Below, piece after piece: positions 8,829 through 18,393 of a stretch of DNA of 64,000 bases. The position numbers and the translations under genes were made by a program. Source of the stretch: Pseudomonadota bacterium (GTDB lineage: Bacteria > Pseudomonadota > Gammaproteobacteria > Steroidobacterales > Steroidobacteraceae); assembly GCA_963204835.1 (NCBI GenBank), contig CAUJHJ010000020.1, positions 62,001 to 126,000 of the forward strand, written 5' to 3'. Under the pieces are notes generated by a model, which worked only from the letters and a program-made list of their open reading frames with translations, was not told where the DNA came from and did not search any database. Within the stretch, counting starts at the first letter, position 1; each line of letters begins with the position of its first letter.

Positions 8829-10469
8829 TCATCGATAGAGCGATTCCACCAGGTCGATTTCGCGCACCAGGCGGCGCGAGGTTTCGTCGGAGATCCGCCG
8901 ATCGCGGGCAAGGCCGAGGACCTCATCGCGCTCCCCCTGCAGCCCGGCGAGGCGGAGCTGCCGTTCGATGGCATCCGCGTCACGCAACAGGCCGGCGCTG
9001 CTGTCGTCCGGCATCCCCTCGCGGACCCGCCGCTGGTAGTTCGCGATCACGCGGCTCGCCGCCTCGGCACAGAGGTCGGCCCTGGAGGCGTCTGTCTGTC
9101 GCTGGATCTCCTGCAGTGCCCGCGTGACCGACTCGATCGCGGCCCTCGCGGCTGCGGAACGGGCCCGGTCTTCCTCCTGCTTGCCGGTTGATTCCTGCGG
9201 CACTTCCAGCCCTTTGAGCAGCGTGGGCAGGCCGGCGCTCGCCGCAACCAGTGACAGCACGATGACTGCGGCCGCGACGAAGATCGCGAGGCTGCGCGCC
9301 GGGAACGGCTGTCCGTCCGGCATCAGCAGCGGCAGTGTCAACACGCCGGCCAGCGTGACGGCTCCGCGTACACCTGCCAGCGACGTCGCGAGAATCAATC
9401 TCCAGCCCAGGCTCCGCTCGCCAGCTATCAGCTGCTGCCGGCGATAGAGGTTCACCCGCAGCGACACCCAGACCCATGCGATGCGCAGCAGCGCGAGCCC
9501 GGCGGTGGCTGAAACCGCGTAGACGGCGAGCCACCAGGGAGGGTGAAGACCGCTCTCGTGCATCGTTGCGACCGTATCGAGCAGGATGCCGGGGAGTTGT
9601 TCGCCGAGCAGCACGAACATGATGCCTTTCAGCGTGAACTGAATGGTGTTCCAGACCGCGGTGCGTTGTAGCCGGGTGCTCGCCATGATGCGGCCCGAGA
9701 GTTCCACGTAACTCATCGTGATCCCGGCCGCAACGGCCGCGAGGATCCCGGATGCCTGGAGGCGTTCGGCGAGCAGATAGGCGCCGAATGGGATCAGCAG
9801 GCTGATCAGGATCGGTGAGCCGCTCTCTTCGCCGAAGCGGCGCGACACCCGCTGTTGCGCGAATGCGGCGGCAAGCGTGAACAGGACGCCGGCCGCGAGA
9901 CCTGCGAGCGCCACCCAGAGGAATTTCATCGCGGCGGCACCCGGCGAGAACACGCCGGTCAATGCGGCTGCGATCGCGAACTGCATGCACACGAGGCCGG
10001 ATGCATCGTTGAGGAGCGATTCTCCCTCGAGCACACGCATCAGCCGCTTTGGCACGGGGGCCCGGGACGCGATCGATGTCACCGCCACCGGGTCCGTCGG
10101 CGACAGGACCGCCGCCAGCGCAAAGGCAACCGCCAGCGGCATTGCGGGAATGAGCCAGTAAAGGAGGTAACCCGCGCCGATCACCGTGAACACCACGAGG
10201 CCGAGCGCCAGTTGCAGGATCGCAGCGCGATCGCGCCGCAGCCCATCCTTCGGGATCCGCCAGCCGTCCAGGAAGAGCAGCGGAGGAAGGAACAGCAGGA
10301 AGAACACATCCGGCTGCAGCGCCACGCCTTCGTGCAGCACGCCCGCAATCGCGCCGCCCAGCGCGATCTGCACGATCGGCAGCGGCAGGGAGAATGGCAG
10401 TGCGCGCACCAGGTAGCCGCTGACGAGCACCGCCAGCAGCATGGCGAGGACGAGCTCTATCGAGGCCAT
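8829..10469 (-). CDS. CPA1-family Na+/H+ antiporter
   Basis: A 546-residue inner-membrane cation/proton antiporter. The N-terminal ~400 residues carry about 11-12 membrane segments, with FFLLFLPPLLFLDGWRI, the ion-site motif ALAAVLSPTDPVAVTSI and RLMRVLEGESLLNDASGLV, all typical of the NhaP/YjcE branch of CPA1. A hydrophilic tail of about 130 residues, rich in charged helices, follows the last membrane helix and is probably cytoplasmic and regulatory. It starts 20 bases after the M20-like gene and may be co-transcribed with the nuo operon. Ion preference (Na+ or K+) cannot be decided. Confidence 0.9.
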   Translation of the reverse strand: MASIELVLAMLLAVLVSGYLVRALPFSLPLPIVQIALGGAIAGVLHEGVALQPDVFFLLFLPPLLFLDGWRIPKDGLRRDRAAILQLALGLVVFTVIGAGYLLYWLIPAMPLAVAFALAAVLSPTDPVAVTSIASRAPVPKRLMRVLEGESLLNDASGLVCMQFAIAAALTGVFSPGAAAMKFLWVALAGLAAGVLFTLAAAFAQQRVSRRFGEESGSPILISLLIPFGAYLLAERLQASGILAAVAAGITMSYVELSGRIMASTRLQRTAVWNTIQFTLKGIMFVLLGEQLPGILLDTVATMHESGLHPPWWLAVYAVSATAGLALLRIAWVWVSLRVNLYRRQQLIAGERSLGWRLILATSLAGVRGAVTLAGVLTLPLLMPDGQPFPARSLAIFVAAAVIVLSLVAASAGLPTLLKGLEVPQESTGKQEEDRARSAAARAAIESVTRALQEIQRQTDASRADLCAEAASRVIANYQRRVREGMPDDSSAGLLRDADAIERQLRLAGLQGERDEVLGLARDRRISDETSRRLVREIDLVESLYR

Positions 10470-10489
10470 GCGCGCGATCCGCGCATGGC

Positions 10490-11989
10490 TCAGGCCATCG
10501 CGTAGAGGTACTGCACGAACGAGCGGACCGCGCCGTCGAGTCCCGCGATCTTCGGGTTCGCCGACTCGATCAGGTAGTACTCGTCCGGCGCATGCGCGCG
10601 CAGGCCGTGGCCCAGGCCGAAGTGCGCCGCCGGCAACTTGAGCGGCGCGCCGGTGAAGACGAATCCAGGCCAGGAGCCGCCGCGGCGCGGCCAGTAGATC
10701 GGGTCGATGCCGTCCGACTCGTAGACTCGCGCGATCGTACGGATGAGCGCCGAGTCAGCCGGGGTCGTGGTCGGATCGTAGCCGCCGCTCACGTTGACTT
10801 CGATGTCGCCGTAGCCGCGCTTGGCGAGATAGGCCTTCAGCTTCGCGACGGCGCCGTCGCGGGTCATGTCGGGCACCAGGCGGAAGTCGAGCTTGGCGAC
10901 CGCGCGATGCGGCAGCACGGTCTTGCCGCCCTGCCCCGTATAACCGCCCACCAGGCCTTCGATGTTCACGGTGGGGCGTGCGCACAGGTCCTCGAGCGAC
11001 TGGCGCCAGTCGGCGTTGCGCGCCCAGTGCGTCACGCCCATCGACTGCTTCGCGCTCGCTTCGCTCATGCGCTTCGCGGCGTCGTCGAGCATGGACTCCT
11101 CGGCCGCCGACAGCGGGCGCACGTCGTCCCACCAGCCGTCGATCGCAGGGTCGCCCTTGTCGTCGATGAGCGTACCGAGGGCCTGCACGAGATGGAACGC
11201 GGGGCTGTCGAGCCGCGCGCGGTTGCTCGAGTGAACGTCCCGAGAGGGTCCGCGGCCCCACTTCTCCCCGCTCGACACCAGCTCGAGCTCCACGACGCCT
11301 TTCGCGCCGAGCGAGACGGTCACGGTGCCGTCGAGTGACTGCGCGGCCTCAGGCATGAAGATGCCGAGGCATTTCTCGAGCGCAGCGCGCACCTGCGGGG
11401 CAAGCACGGCGTCCGGGAAGTTCGGCGAGCCGATCTCCTCTTCGCTCTCGGCGATCAGCACGAGGTTGACCGGCAGCTTGCGTCCCGCCGCCCGGATCGC
11501 ATGCAGCGCCGACAGGAAGGCCGCCTGCGGGCCCTTCTGGTTCACCGCGCCGCGGCCCATGACGGCCTTGCCGACGCCCGGCACGTCGACGATACGGGCC
11601 TCCCAGGGCGGCGAGGACCATTCCGCGGGATCGACCTGCTTCACGTCGTACATGAAATACACGCCGAGCGTGCGCTTCGCGCCGGCATCGAGCGTACCGA
11701 ATACCGACGGGTGCCCGCGGGTCGGGATGCGCTCGACGTGCTGGAAGCCCGCGTCGCGCGCGAGCTGCATCATGTAGCGGCAGCCGTCCTCGATGCCGCG
11801 ATTCTCGGCGGCGATGGTGGCCTGGCGGATCCAGTCCTGCAGCCGCAGGACCGCGGCATCGTGGCCCTTGGCCACCTGCTGGTAGACGGCATCGAGCCGG
11901 GCCGCGCCGATCGCGGCGGGTGCGGCAGCGAGCAATGCGCCGGTGCCGAGGGTGGTTTGTACGAACTCACGACGACCGACGTTTTGCAT
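10490..11989 (-). CDS. Tat-exported M20-family peptidase-like protein with altered metal site
   Basis: A 499-residue protein of the M20 metallopeptidase fold, with a twin-arginine signal at the N terminus (GRREFVQTTLGTGALLAAAPAAIGA, RR at 6-7) that predicts export of the folded protein. The M20 landmarks can be aligned, but the metal-binding HxD motif reads MYD (113-115), so His is replaced by Met, and the bridging Asp of the next motif is Asn150 (GRGAVNQKG). The glutamate cluster ESEEEIGSP (about 181-185), the dimer-domain His (DVHSS) and the final His (GLRAHAPDEYY) are present. It may therefore be a divergent enzyme or a non-peptidase. It follows nuoN by 5 bases, so is probably co-transcribed. 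Confidence 0.85.
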   Translation of the reverse strand: MQNVGRREFVQTTLGTGALLAAAPAAIGAARLDAVYQQVAKGHDAAVLRLQDWIRQATIAAENRGIEDGCRYMMQLARDAGFQHVERIPTRGHPSVFGTLDAGAKRTLGVYFMYDVKQVDPAEWSSPPWEARIVDVPGVGKAVMGRGAVNQKGPQAAFLSALHAIRAAGRKLPVNLVLIAESEEEIGSPNFPDAVLAPQVRAALEKCLGIFMPEAAQSLDGTVTVSLGAKGVVELELVSSGEKWGRGPSRDVHSSNRARLDSPAFHLVQALGTLIDDKGDPAIDGWWDDVRPLSAAEESMLDDAAKRMSEASAKQSMGVTHWARNADWRQSLEDLCARPTVNIEGLVGGYTGQGGKTVLPHRAVAKLDFRLVPDMTRDGAVAKLKAYLAKRGYGDIEVNVSGGYDPTTTPADSALIRTIARVYESDGIDPIYWPRRGGSWPGFVFTGAPLKLPAAHFGLGHGLRAHAPDEYYLIESANPKIAGLDGAVRSFVQYLYAMA

Positions 11990-11994
11990 GGTGG

Positions 11995-13440
11995 CTATCC
12001 CAGTACGTTGCGGCAGATATCGATGAGGACGCCCGGCACGAGGCCGAGCACCAGTGCGGCAAGGGCGTTCAGGCCGAGCACGAAGCGCAGGGATGCGCCC
12101 GCCTCGCCGCGCGGCTGTGCGGGTGCGTCGTCGAAGTACATCAGCTTGACGACACGGATGTAGTAGAACGCGCCGATCACCGAGGCGATCGCGGCGATCA
12201 CGACAAGCACGAGCGATCCCGCTTCCCACAGCGACTCGAAGATCGCGAGCTTCGCCCAGAAGCCGACGAACGGCGGCACGCCGGCCGTCGAGAACATCAG
12301 CATCAGCATGCCGACCGCCAGCAGCGGGTCGCGCGCGGCGAGGCCCTTGTAGTCGTCGAGATCATCGGCCTCGAAGCCGCGGCGACTGGCGAGCAGGATC
12401 ACGCCGAAGGACCCGAGCGTCATCAGCACGTAGACGATCGTGTAGTAGAGCGCCGCCTGGTAGCCCGCGGCGGTTCCCGTGGTGAAGCCGAGCAGGATGA
12501 AACCGACGTTCGCGATCGCCGAATAGGCGAGCATGCGCTTGAGGTTGGCCTGTGCGATCGCGAACAGGTTGCCGACGGCGAGCGACGCCACGGCGAGGAT
12601 CGCGATCATCACGGTCCAGGTGGGCGAGACCCCGGCGAGTGCCTGCGACAGCAACCGGTAAGCGAGCGCGAAGTAGGCGAACTTCGGGGCGGTCGACACG
12701 AACAGGGTCACCGCGGTCGGCGCGCCGTGGTAGACGTCGGGCACCCACATGTGGAATGGCGCCGCGCCGAACTTGAAGGCTACGGCGACCACGACGAACG
12801 CGACGCCGACGATCATGCCGAGGCTCGGCTCGACGGTCAGCCGCTGGGCCACCTCGCCGAGGTCGAGCGTGCCGGTCAGGCCGTACACCAGCGAGATGCC
12901 GTACAACAGCATGCCGGAGGCCAGCGAGCCGAGCACGAAGTACTTCATCGCCGCCTCGGTGGACACGGGCGACTCGCGGTCGAAGGCGATCATCGCGTAG
13001 AGCGACAGTGCGAGCAGCTCGACACCGATATAGAGCGACAGCAGGTTGCCCGCCGAGGCGAGCACGAAGATGCCGAGCAGCGCCGTCAGCGCGAGCACGT
13101 AGTATTCGCCACCGGCGATGCCGCGGCGTGCGAGTGCCGGGCCCGAATAGAGCAGCGCGATCGCGGTGAACAGCAGGCCCGACAGCTTGAGCACGAGCGC
13201 GAGCGGGTCGGCGACGTACAGGCCGTCGAACAGCGTGGTGCGCACCGCCACGCTGCCGAAGTCGACCGCGACCCAGGCAAGGCCCACGAGCGCCAGCAGC
13301 GTCAGTGTGCCGGTGAGCCGCGGGCGCCTCGCGCCGCCCGCGAACACGTCGATCAGCAGGATCGCGCAGATCGCGGCCGTGAGGTACATCTCCGGCGCCG
13401 CGGTGGCGATCGTCGACCAGTACGTCTGCATGTCGGGCAT
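11995..13440 (-). CDS. nuoN: NADH-quinone oxidoreductase subunit N
   Basis: One of the three antiporter-like membrane subunits of respiratory complex I, forming a proton channel in the membrane arm. The 481-residue product has about 14 transmembrane helices and the family motifs LLSLYIGVELLALSLYAMIAF and FKFGAAPFHMWVPDVYHGAPTAVTLFVSTAPK, which contain the conserved charged Glu and Lys residues of the channel, plus RMLAYSAIANVGFILLG. It is the last nuo gene, ending 5 bases before the M20-like gene. Confidence 0.97.
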   Translation of the reverse strand: MPDMQTYWSTIATAAPEMYLTAAICAILLIDVFAGGARRPRLTGTLTLLALVGLAWVAVDFGSVAVRTTLFDGLYVADPLALVLKLSGLLFTAIALLYSGPALARRGIAGGEYYVLALTALLGIFVLASAGNLLSLYIGVELLALSLYAMIAFDRESPVSTEAAMKYFVLGSLASGMLLYGISLVYGLTGTLDLGEVAQRLTVEPSLGMIVGVAFVVVAVAFKFGAAPFHMWVPDVYHGAPTAVTLFVSTAPKFAYFALAYRLLSQALAGVSPTWTVMIAILAVASLAVGNLFAIAQANLKRMLAYSAIANVGFILLGFTTGTAAGYQAALYYTIVYVLMTLGSFGVILLASRRGFEADDLDDYKGLAARDPLLAVGMLMLMFSTAGVPPFVGFWAKLAIFESLWEAGSLVLVVIAAIASVIGAFYYIRVVKLMYFDDAPAQPRGEAGASLRFVLGLNALAALVLGLVPGVLIDICRNVLG

Positions 13441-13452
13441 CGGGCGTCGGCC

Positions 13453-14970
13453 TCAGAGGGGCAGCTTGCTCGTCGTCATCTGTTCGACGAGGTGATGGAT
13501 GGAGCTTTGCATGACTTCGAGCAGCGGCGCCGGCCAGACGCCGAGCACCAGCACGCCCACGGCGAGCGAGCCGAGCACGATGAGCTCGCGGCCGTTGAGG
13601 TCCTGCATCTGCGCGACGTGCTCGTTGGCCACCGGCCCGTAGACCACGCGCTTGACGAGCCAGAGCGTGTAGGCCGCGCCCAGGATCAGGATCGTGGCGA
13701 CGAGGAAGGCGTACCAGAAGTTCGCCTTGAAGCTCGCGATGATCACGAGGAACTCGCCGACGAAGCCCGAGGTTCCCGGCAGGCCCGAGTTGGCGAGCGA
13801 AAACAGCACCATGAAGCCGGCGAACTTCGGCATCGTGTTGATGACGCCGCCGTAGGCCGAGATCTCGCGGCTGTGCACGCGGTCGTACATCACGCCGACG
13901 CACAGGAACATGGCGCCGGAGATCAGGCCGTGGGACACCATCTGCACCATGGCGCCGTCGAGGCCCATGCCGGCGCCGTGCAGGCTGCCTGTCGCTGCCA
14001 CGATGTCCCAGGCGACGAAGGAGCCGAGCGTGACGAAACCCATGTGGGCGATCGACGAATAGGCGATCAGCTTCTTCATGTCGGTCTGCACGAGCGCGAC
14101 GAAGCTGATGTAGACCACCGCGATCAGCGACAGCGCGATCATCAGCCAGTCGAGCTCGCGGCTCGCGTCCGGGGTGATCGGCAGGCTGAAGCGCAGGAAG
14201 CCGTAGCCGCCCATCTTCAGCATGATCGCCGCGAGGATCACCGAGCCGCCGGTGGGCGCCTCGACGTGCGCGTCCGGCAACCAGGTGTGCACCGGCCACA
14301 TCGGCACCTTGACCGCAAAGGCCGCGAGGAACGCGAGGAAGATCCAGCGCTGCTCGACGAGGGTCAGCGGCAGCTCGTGCAGCGCACGCAACGAATAGTC
14401 GCCACCCTGCACGTACAGGTAGATCAGCGCCACCAGCATCAGCACCGAGCCGAGGAAGGTGTACAGGAAGAACTTGATCGTCGCGTAGACGCGCCTCGGG
14501 CCGCCCCACACCCCGATGATCAGGAACATCGGGATCAGCATTGCTTCCCAGAAGAAGTAGAACAGCAGGCCGTCGATCGCCGCGAATACGCCGATCATCA
14601 GGCCCGCCATGATCAGGAAGGCGGCGTAGTACTGCGCGGGCCGCTTCTCGATGACCGTCCAGGCGGCGATGATGACCGGCACCGTCATCACCGCGGTCAG
14701 CACGATCAGCGGCAGCGAAATGCCGTCGACGCCGAGGTGGTACCAGGAATTGAAGGCGGTGATCCACGGCAAGCGCTCGACGAACTGGAACTCCGCCGTG
14801 CCCCGGTCGAAGCCCATCCACAGCGGGATCGTGATCGCGACCGTGGCGAGCGCGACTGCGAGCGCGAGCCAGCGCGCGAGCGCGACGCGCCGGTCGCCGA
14901 GCGCGAGCACGGCGATGCCGCCGGCAATGGGCAGCCACACGAGGAGCGAAAGAATGCCGAAACCCTGCAT
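13453..14970 (-). CDS. nuoM: NADH-quinone oxidoreductase subunit M
   Basis: Antiporter-like proton-pumping subunit in the middle of the complex I membrane arm. The 505-residue protein shows FYFFWEAMLIPMFLIIGVWGG (the Glu in transmembrane helix 5), FAVKVPMWPVHTWLPDAHVEAPTGGSVILAAIMLKMGGYGFLR with the channel Lys and His residues, and KKLIAYSSIAHMGFVTLG. It lies between nuoL and nuoN with gaps of 12-15 bases. Confidence 0.98.
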   Translation of the reverse strand: MQGFGILSLLVWLPIAGGIAVLALGDRRVALARWLALAVALATVAITIPLWMGFDRGTAEFQFVERLPWITAFNSWYHLGVDGISLPLIVLTAVMTVPVIIAAWTVIEKRPAQYYAAFLIMAGLMIGVFAAIDGLLFYFFWEAMLIPMFLIIGVWGGPRRVYATIKFFLYTFLGSVLMLVALIYLYVQGGDYSLRALHELPLTLVEQRWIFLAFLAAFAVKVPMWPVHTWLPDAHVEAPTGGSVILAAIMLKMGGYGFLRFSLPITPDASRELDWLMIALSLIAVVYISFVALVQTDMKKLIAYSSIAHMGFVTLGSFVAWDIVAATGSLHGAGMGLDGAMVQMVSHGLISGAMFLCVGVMYDRVHSREISAYGGVINTMPKFAGFMVLFSLANSGLPGTSGFVGEFLVIIASFKANFWYAFLVATILILGAAYTLWLVKRVVYGPVANEHVAQMQDLNGRELIVLGSLAVGVLVLGVWPAPLLEVMQSSIHHLVEQMTTSKLPL

Positions 14971-14985
14971 GCGCTTGTGACCCCG

Positions 14986-16980
14986 TCAGGCGCGGACCAG
15001 GAACCAGCCCAGGAGGACCGCGAGCCCGATGACCATCCAGAATGCGTAAGTGTAGAGATAGCCCGTCTGGATCCTGCGGCCCGTCACCGCCACCCAGCCC
15101 ACGAGCTTCGCCGAGCCGTTCACCAGCGCGCCGTCGATCAGCAGCTGGTCGCCGCCCTTCCACAGCAGCTTGCCGATGAGCCGCGCGAGTGGTGCCACGA
15201 GCTTCTCGTTGACCCAGTCGAAGTAGTACTTGTTGACGAGCACCGTGCGCACGGCCGACAGGCCGGCCGCCAGCCGCTCCGTGAGCCGCGGGTTCACGAG
15301 GTACAGGTACCAGGCCGTCGCCACGCCGGCGAGCGCCAGCCAGAAGGGCCAGGCCGTGAGGCCATGCAGCGCGAACGCAACCGGCCCGTGGTACTCGTGC
15401 CCGAGCACGGCCACGACGTCGTTGGCCTCGCTCACGAAGATCGAGCTGCCGAACGCGCCACCGAAGAGCAGCGGCCCGATCGTCAGGTAGCCAATGACGA
15501 CCGAGGGAATCGCAAGCGCCACGAGCGGCGCGGTCACGACCCAGGGGCTCTCGTGCGGCGTGCCGCCATGCCCGTGCGCGTGATCGTCGTGCGCGTGATC
15601 GTCGTGCGCCTGCGCGAACCGCTCTTTGCCGTGGAAGGTCATGAAGATCAACCGGAAGGTGTAGAGCGCGGTGACGAACACGCCGCCCAGCACGCAGTAG
15701 TAGGCGTAGGTGGCGCCCCAGCGATGCGATTCGCCCACCGCCTCGATCAGTGCGTCCTTCGAGTAGAAGCCCGAGAAGAACGGCGTGCCGATCAGCGCGA
15801 GCGAGCCGATCCAGCAGGTCACCGCCGTCACCGGCATGTACTTCGCGAGCCCGCCCATCTTGCGCATGTCCTGCTCGTGGTGCATGCCGATGATCACGGA
15901 GCCCGCCGCGAGGAACAGCAGCGCCTTGAAGAACGCATGCGTCATCAGGTGGAAGATCGCGACGCTGTAGGCCGACGCACCGAGCGCCACCGTCATGTAG
16001 CCGAGCTGCGAGAGCGTCGAATAGGCGATCACGCGCTTTATGTCGTTGTTCACGACGCCGAGCAGGCCCATGAAGAAGGCCGTGGTCGCGCCGATCACCA
16101 GCACGAACGACAGCGCGGCTTCCGAGAACTCGAACAGCGGCGACATGCGCGCCACCATGAAGATGCCCGCCGTGACCATGGTCGCCGCGTGGATCAGCGC
16201 CGAGATCGGCGTCGGGCCTTCCATCGAGTCCGGCAGCCAGACGTGCAGCGGCATCTGCGCCGACTTGCCCATGGCGCCCACGAACAGGCAGATGCAGATC
16301 AGCGTGAGGGCTGAAACGGCCGTCCCGGCGGTCAGCGGGAACTGCACGCCGGCGAGCGACGGGGCGATCGCGAAGGCGTCCTTGTAGTCGAGCGAATGCG
16401 TGAAGTACGCGACCCCGGCGATGCCGAGCACGAAGCCGAAGTCGCCCACCCGGTTGACCAGGAAGGCCTTCAGGTTGGCATGGATCGCGCTCGGCCGCGT
16501 GTACCAGAAGCCGATCAGCAGGTAGGAGACCACGCCGACCGCCTCCCATCCGAAGAACAGCTGCATGAAGTTGTTCGACATCACGAGCATCAGCATCGCG
16601 AAGGTGAACAGCGAGATGTAGCTGAAGAAACGCTGGAAGCCGTCGTCCTCGCGCATGTAGCCGATGGTGTAGACGTGCACGCAGAACGACACGAAGGTCA
16701 CGACGACCATCATCAGCGCCGTCAGCCGGTCGACCAGGAAGCCGACCTGCATGCGCACGCCGTCGGTCACGAGCCACTGGTAAACGGTGCCGTCCCAGGC
16801 CGGCACGCCGTCGAGGTAGACGAGCTTCGCGACATACAACGAGAGCGCGCAGGCGGTGCCGACGGCGAGGATCGTGACGCCCGCCGAAGCCGCGCGGCCG
16901 ATGCGCCGGCCGGCGAGTCCGGCGAGCAGCGCCGCGAGCAGCGGCAGGAGCGGTATGGCGATCAGCAGGTTGGGTGTCAT
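14986..16980 (-). CDS. nuoL: NADH-quinone oxidoreductase subunit L
   Basis: Distal antiporter-like proton-pumping subunit of complex I. The 664-residue protein has the family motifs MLMLVMSNNFMQLFFGWEAVGVVSYLLIGFWY, VGAMGKSAQMPLHVWLPDSMEGPTPISALIHAATMVTAGIF and RVIAYSTLSQLGYM, and a C-terminal extension of the kind that forms the long lateral helix along the membrane arm. A loop of about 20 residues after KERFAQA is rich in His and Asp (HDDHAHDDHAHGHGG) and is encoded by a tandem 15-base repeat near 15,575-15,605. Confidence 0.98.
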   Translation of the reverse strand: MTPNLLIAIPLLPLLAALLAGLAGRRIGRAASAGVTILAVGTACALSLYVAKLVYLDGVPAWDGTVYQWLVTDGVRMQVGFLVDRLTALMMVVVTFVSFCVHVYTIGYMREDDGFQRFFSYISLFTFAMLMLVMSNNFMQLFFGWEAVGVVSYLLIGFWYTRPSAIHANLKAFLVNRVGDFGFVLGIAGVAYFTHSLDYKDAFAIAPSLAGVQFPLTAGTAVSALTLICICLFVGAMGKSAQMPLHVWLPDSMEGPTPISALIHAATMVTAGIFMVARMSPLFEFSEAALSFVLVIGATTAFFMGLLGVVNNDIKRVIAYSTLSQLGYMTVALGASAYSVAIFHLMTHAFFKALLFLAAGSVIIGMHHEQDMRKMGGLAKYMPVTAVTCWIGSLALIGTPFFSGFYSKDALIEAVGESHRWGATYAYYCVLGGVFVTALYTFRLIFMTFHGKERFAQAHDDHAHDDHAHGHGGTPHESPWVVTAPLVALAIPSVVIGYLTIGPLLFGGAFGSSIFVSEANDVVAVLGHEYHGPVAFALHGLTAWPFWLALAGVATAWYLYLVNPRLTERLAAGLSAVRTVLVNKYYFDWVNEKLVAPLARLIGKLLWKGGDQLLIDGALVNGSAKLVGWVAVTGRRIQTGYLYTYAFWMVIGLAVLLGWFLVRA

Positions 16981-16986
16981 CGCCGC

Positions 16987-17292
16987 TCAGCCCTTCAGGG
17001 TGTCCAGGTCGTCCACGTTGATGCTCTGCTTGTGGCGGAAGAGCACGACGAGGATCGCGAGCCCGATCGCCGATTCGGCGGCGGCCACTGTCAGCACGAA
17101 GAACACGAATACCTGGCCGGACAGGTCGCCGAGGAAGCGCGAGAACGCGACGAAGTTGAAGTTCGCGCCGAGCAGCAGCAACTCGATGCACATCAGCAGC
17201 AGGATGACGTTCTTGCGGTTGAGGAATATGCCCGCGACCGCGATCGCGAACAGCACCGCCGACAGCGTCAACACATGGGCAAGCGTGATCAT
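16987..17292 (-). CDS. nuoK: NADH-quinone oxidoreductase subunit K
   Basis: Small membrane subunit of complex I, 101 residues with three transmembrane helices. The conserved motif [21 protein letters not shown] carries the essential membrane Glu, with a second acidic residue in [18 protein letters not shown]. The start ATG overlaps the nuoJ stop codon (ATGA), implying translational coupling. Confidence 0.97.
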   Translation of the reverse strand: MITLAHVLTLSAVLFAIAVAGIFLNRKNVILLLMCIELLLLGANFNFVAFSRFLGDLSGQVFVFFVLTVAAAESAIGLAILVVLFRHKQSINVDDLDTLKG

Positions 17293-17891
17293 GGCCGCTT
17301 CTCCGCGTCCACCTTCACGAGCCGGATGCGGTCCCCGGCCCTGACGGCCACCTGGCCCGCCACGTCCTGCACTTTGAGGCCCGGGCGCTTGCGCATGGTC
17401 AGCGCGATGGCCGCCACGATGGCGACCAGCAGCAGCACGGCGGCCAGCTCGAAGGCATAGACGTACTTGGTGTAGATCACCGTGCCCAGCTCATGCGTGT
17501 TGCCGTAATCCGCCGGCAGCGGCGTCGGCGCCTGGGTCGCGTCGACGCCGAGGCGCCGGGCAGCGATCACGCCCACGAGTTCGAGGATCACGACGCAGGC
17601 GGTGAGCCAGCCGAGCCAGGCGTAGCGCGTAAAGCCGCGCCGCAGTTCCTCGAAGCTCACGTCGAGCATCATCACGACGAACAGGAACAGCACCATCACC
17701 GCGCCGACATAGACGAGCACCAGCACGATGGCGAGGAACTCCGCCTCGATCAGCAGCCAGATGCCCGCGCTCGTGAAGAAGGCGAGCACGAGGCAGAGCG
17801 CCGAATGCACCGGGTTGCGCGTCGTGATGACGCCGAGCGCCGCGGCGATCAGCACCGACGAGAAGGCATAGAAGAGGATCATCACGAACAC
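17289..17891 (-). CDS. nuoJ: NADH-quinone oxidoreductase subunit J
   Basis: Membrane subunit of complex I next to the quinone-proximal channel; 200 residues with five transmembrane helices. The typical segments [54 protein letters not shown] are all present, including the conserved region with a pi-bulge in helix 3. Translation could begin at GTG 17891 or at ATG 17882 (MILFYAFSS); the longer form is given. It overlaps nuoK by 4 bases. Confidence 0.96.
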   Translation of the reverse strand: MFVMILFYAFSSVLIAAALGVITTRNPVHSALCLVLAFFTSAGIWLLIEAEFLAIVLVLVYVGAVMVLFLFVVMMLDVSFEELRRGFTRYAWLGWLTACVVILELVGVIAARRLGVDATQAPTPLPADYGNTHELGTVIYTKYVYAFELAAVLLLVAIVAAIALTMRKRPGLKVQDVAGQVAVRAGDRIRLVKVDAEKRP

Positions 17892-17907
17892 GCCGCCCTC
17901 CCCTCCC

Positions 17908-18393
17908 TCAGCGCCACGCCGCGTCGGCGGCCTTGTCGGCCGAGATCATGGCCTCGTACCGGTCGCCGACCGCGAGCAGCTTGTCCTTGGTCATGATGTT
18001 CTCGCCGCGATGCTCCATGTGGTACTCGTGTATGCGCGTTTCGACGATCGCGTCGACCGGGCAGGCTTCCTCGCAGAAACCGCAGTAGATGCACTTGAAG
18101 AGGTCGATGTCGTAGCGGGTCGTGCGGCGCGTGCCGTCGGCCGCGATGTCGGACTCGATCGTGATCGCAAGCGCCGGGCAGACCGCCTCGCAGAGCTTGC
18201 AGGCGATGCAGCGCTCCTCGCCGTTCGGGTAGCGGCGCTGCGCGTGCAGGCCGCGGAAGCGCGGCGACTGCGGCGTCTTCTCTTCCGGGTAGTTGACCGT
18301 GACCTTCTTGCGAAACAGCGTGCGCAGCGTGACGGAGAGCCCGACCAGCAGCTCCCACAGCAGGAAAGTCTTGAAGACGCTGCGGAGGTTCAT
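17908..18393 (-). CDS. nuoI: NADH-quinone oxidoreductase subunit I (two 4Fe-4S clusters)
   Basis: Peripheral-arm ferredoxin-like subunit that carries clusters N6a and N6b towards the quinone site. The 161-residue product has two CxxCxxCxxxCP motifs: [12 protein letters not shown] and [12 protein letters not shown], separated by about 36 residues, after an N-terminal amphipathic region ([23 protein letters not shown]). The ATG at 18393 overlaps the nuoH stop (ATGA). Confidence 0.97.
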   Translation of the reverse strand: MNLRSVFKTFLLWELLVGLSVTLRTLFRKKVTVNYPEEKTPQSPRFRGLHAQRRYPNGEERCIACKLCEAVCPALAITIESDIAADGTRRTTRYDIDLFKCIYCGFCEEACPVDAIVETRIHEYHMEHRGENIMTKDKLLAVGDRYEAMISADKAADAAWR

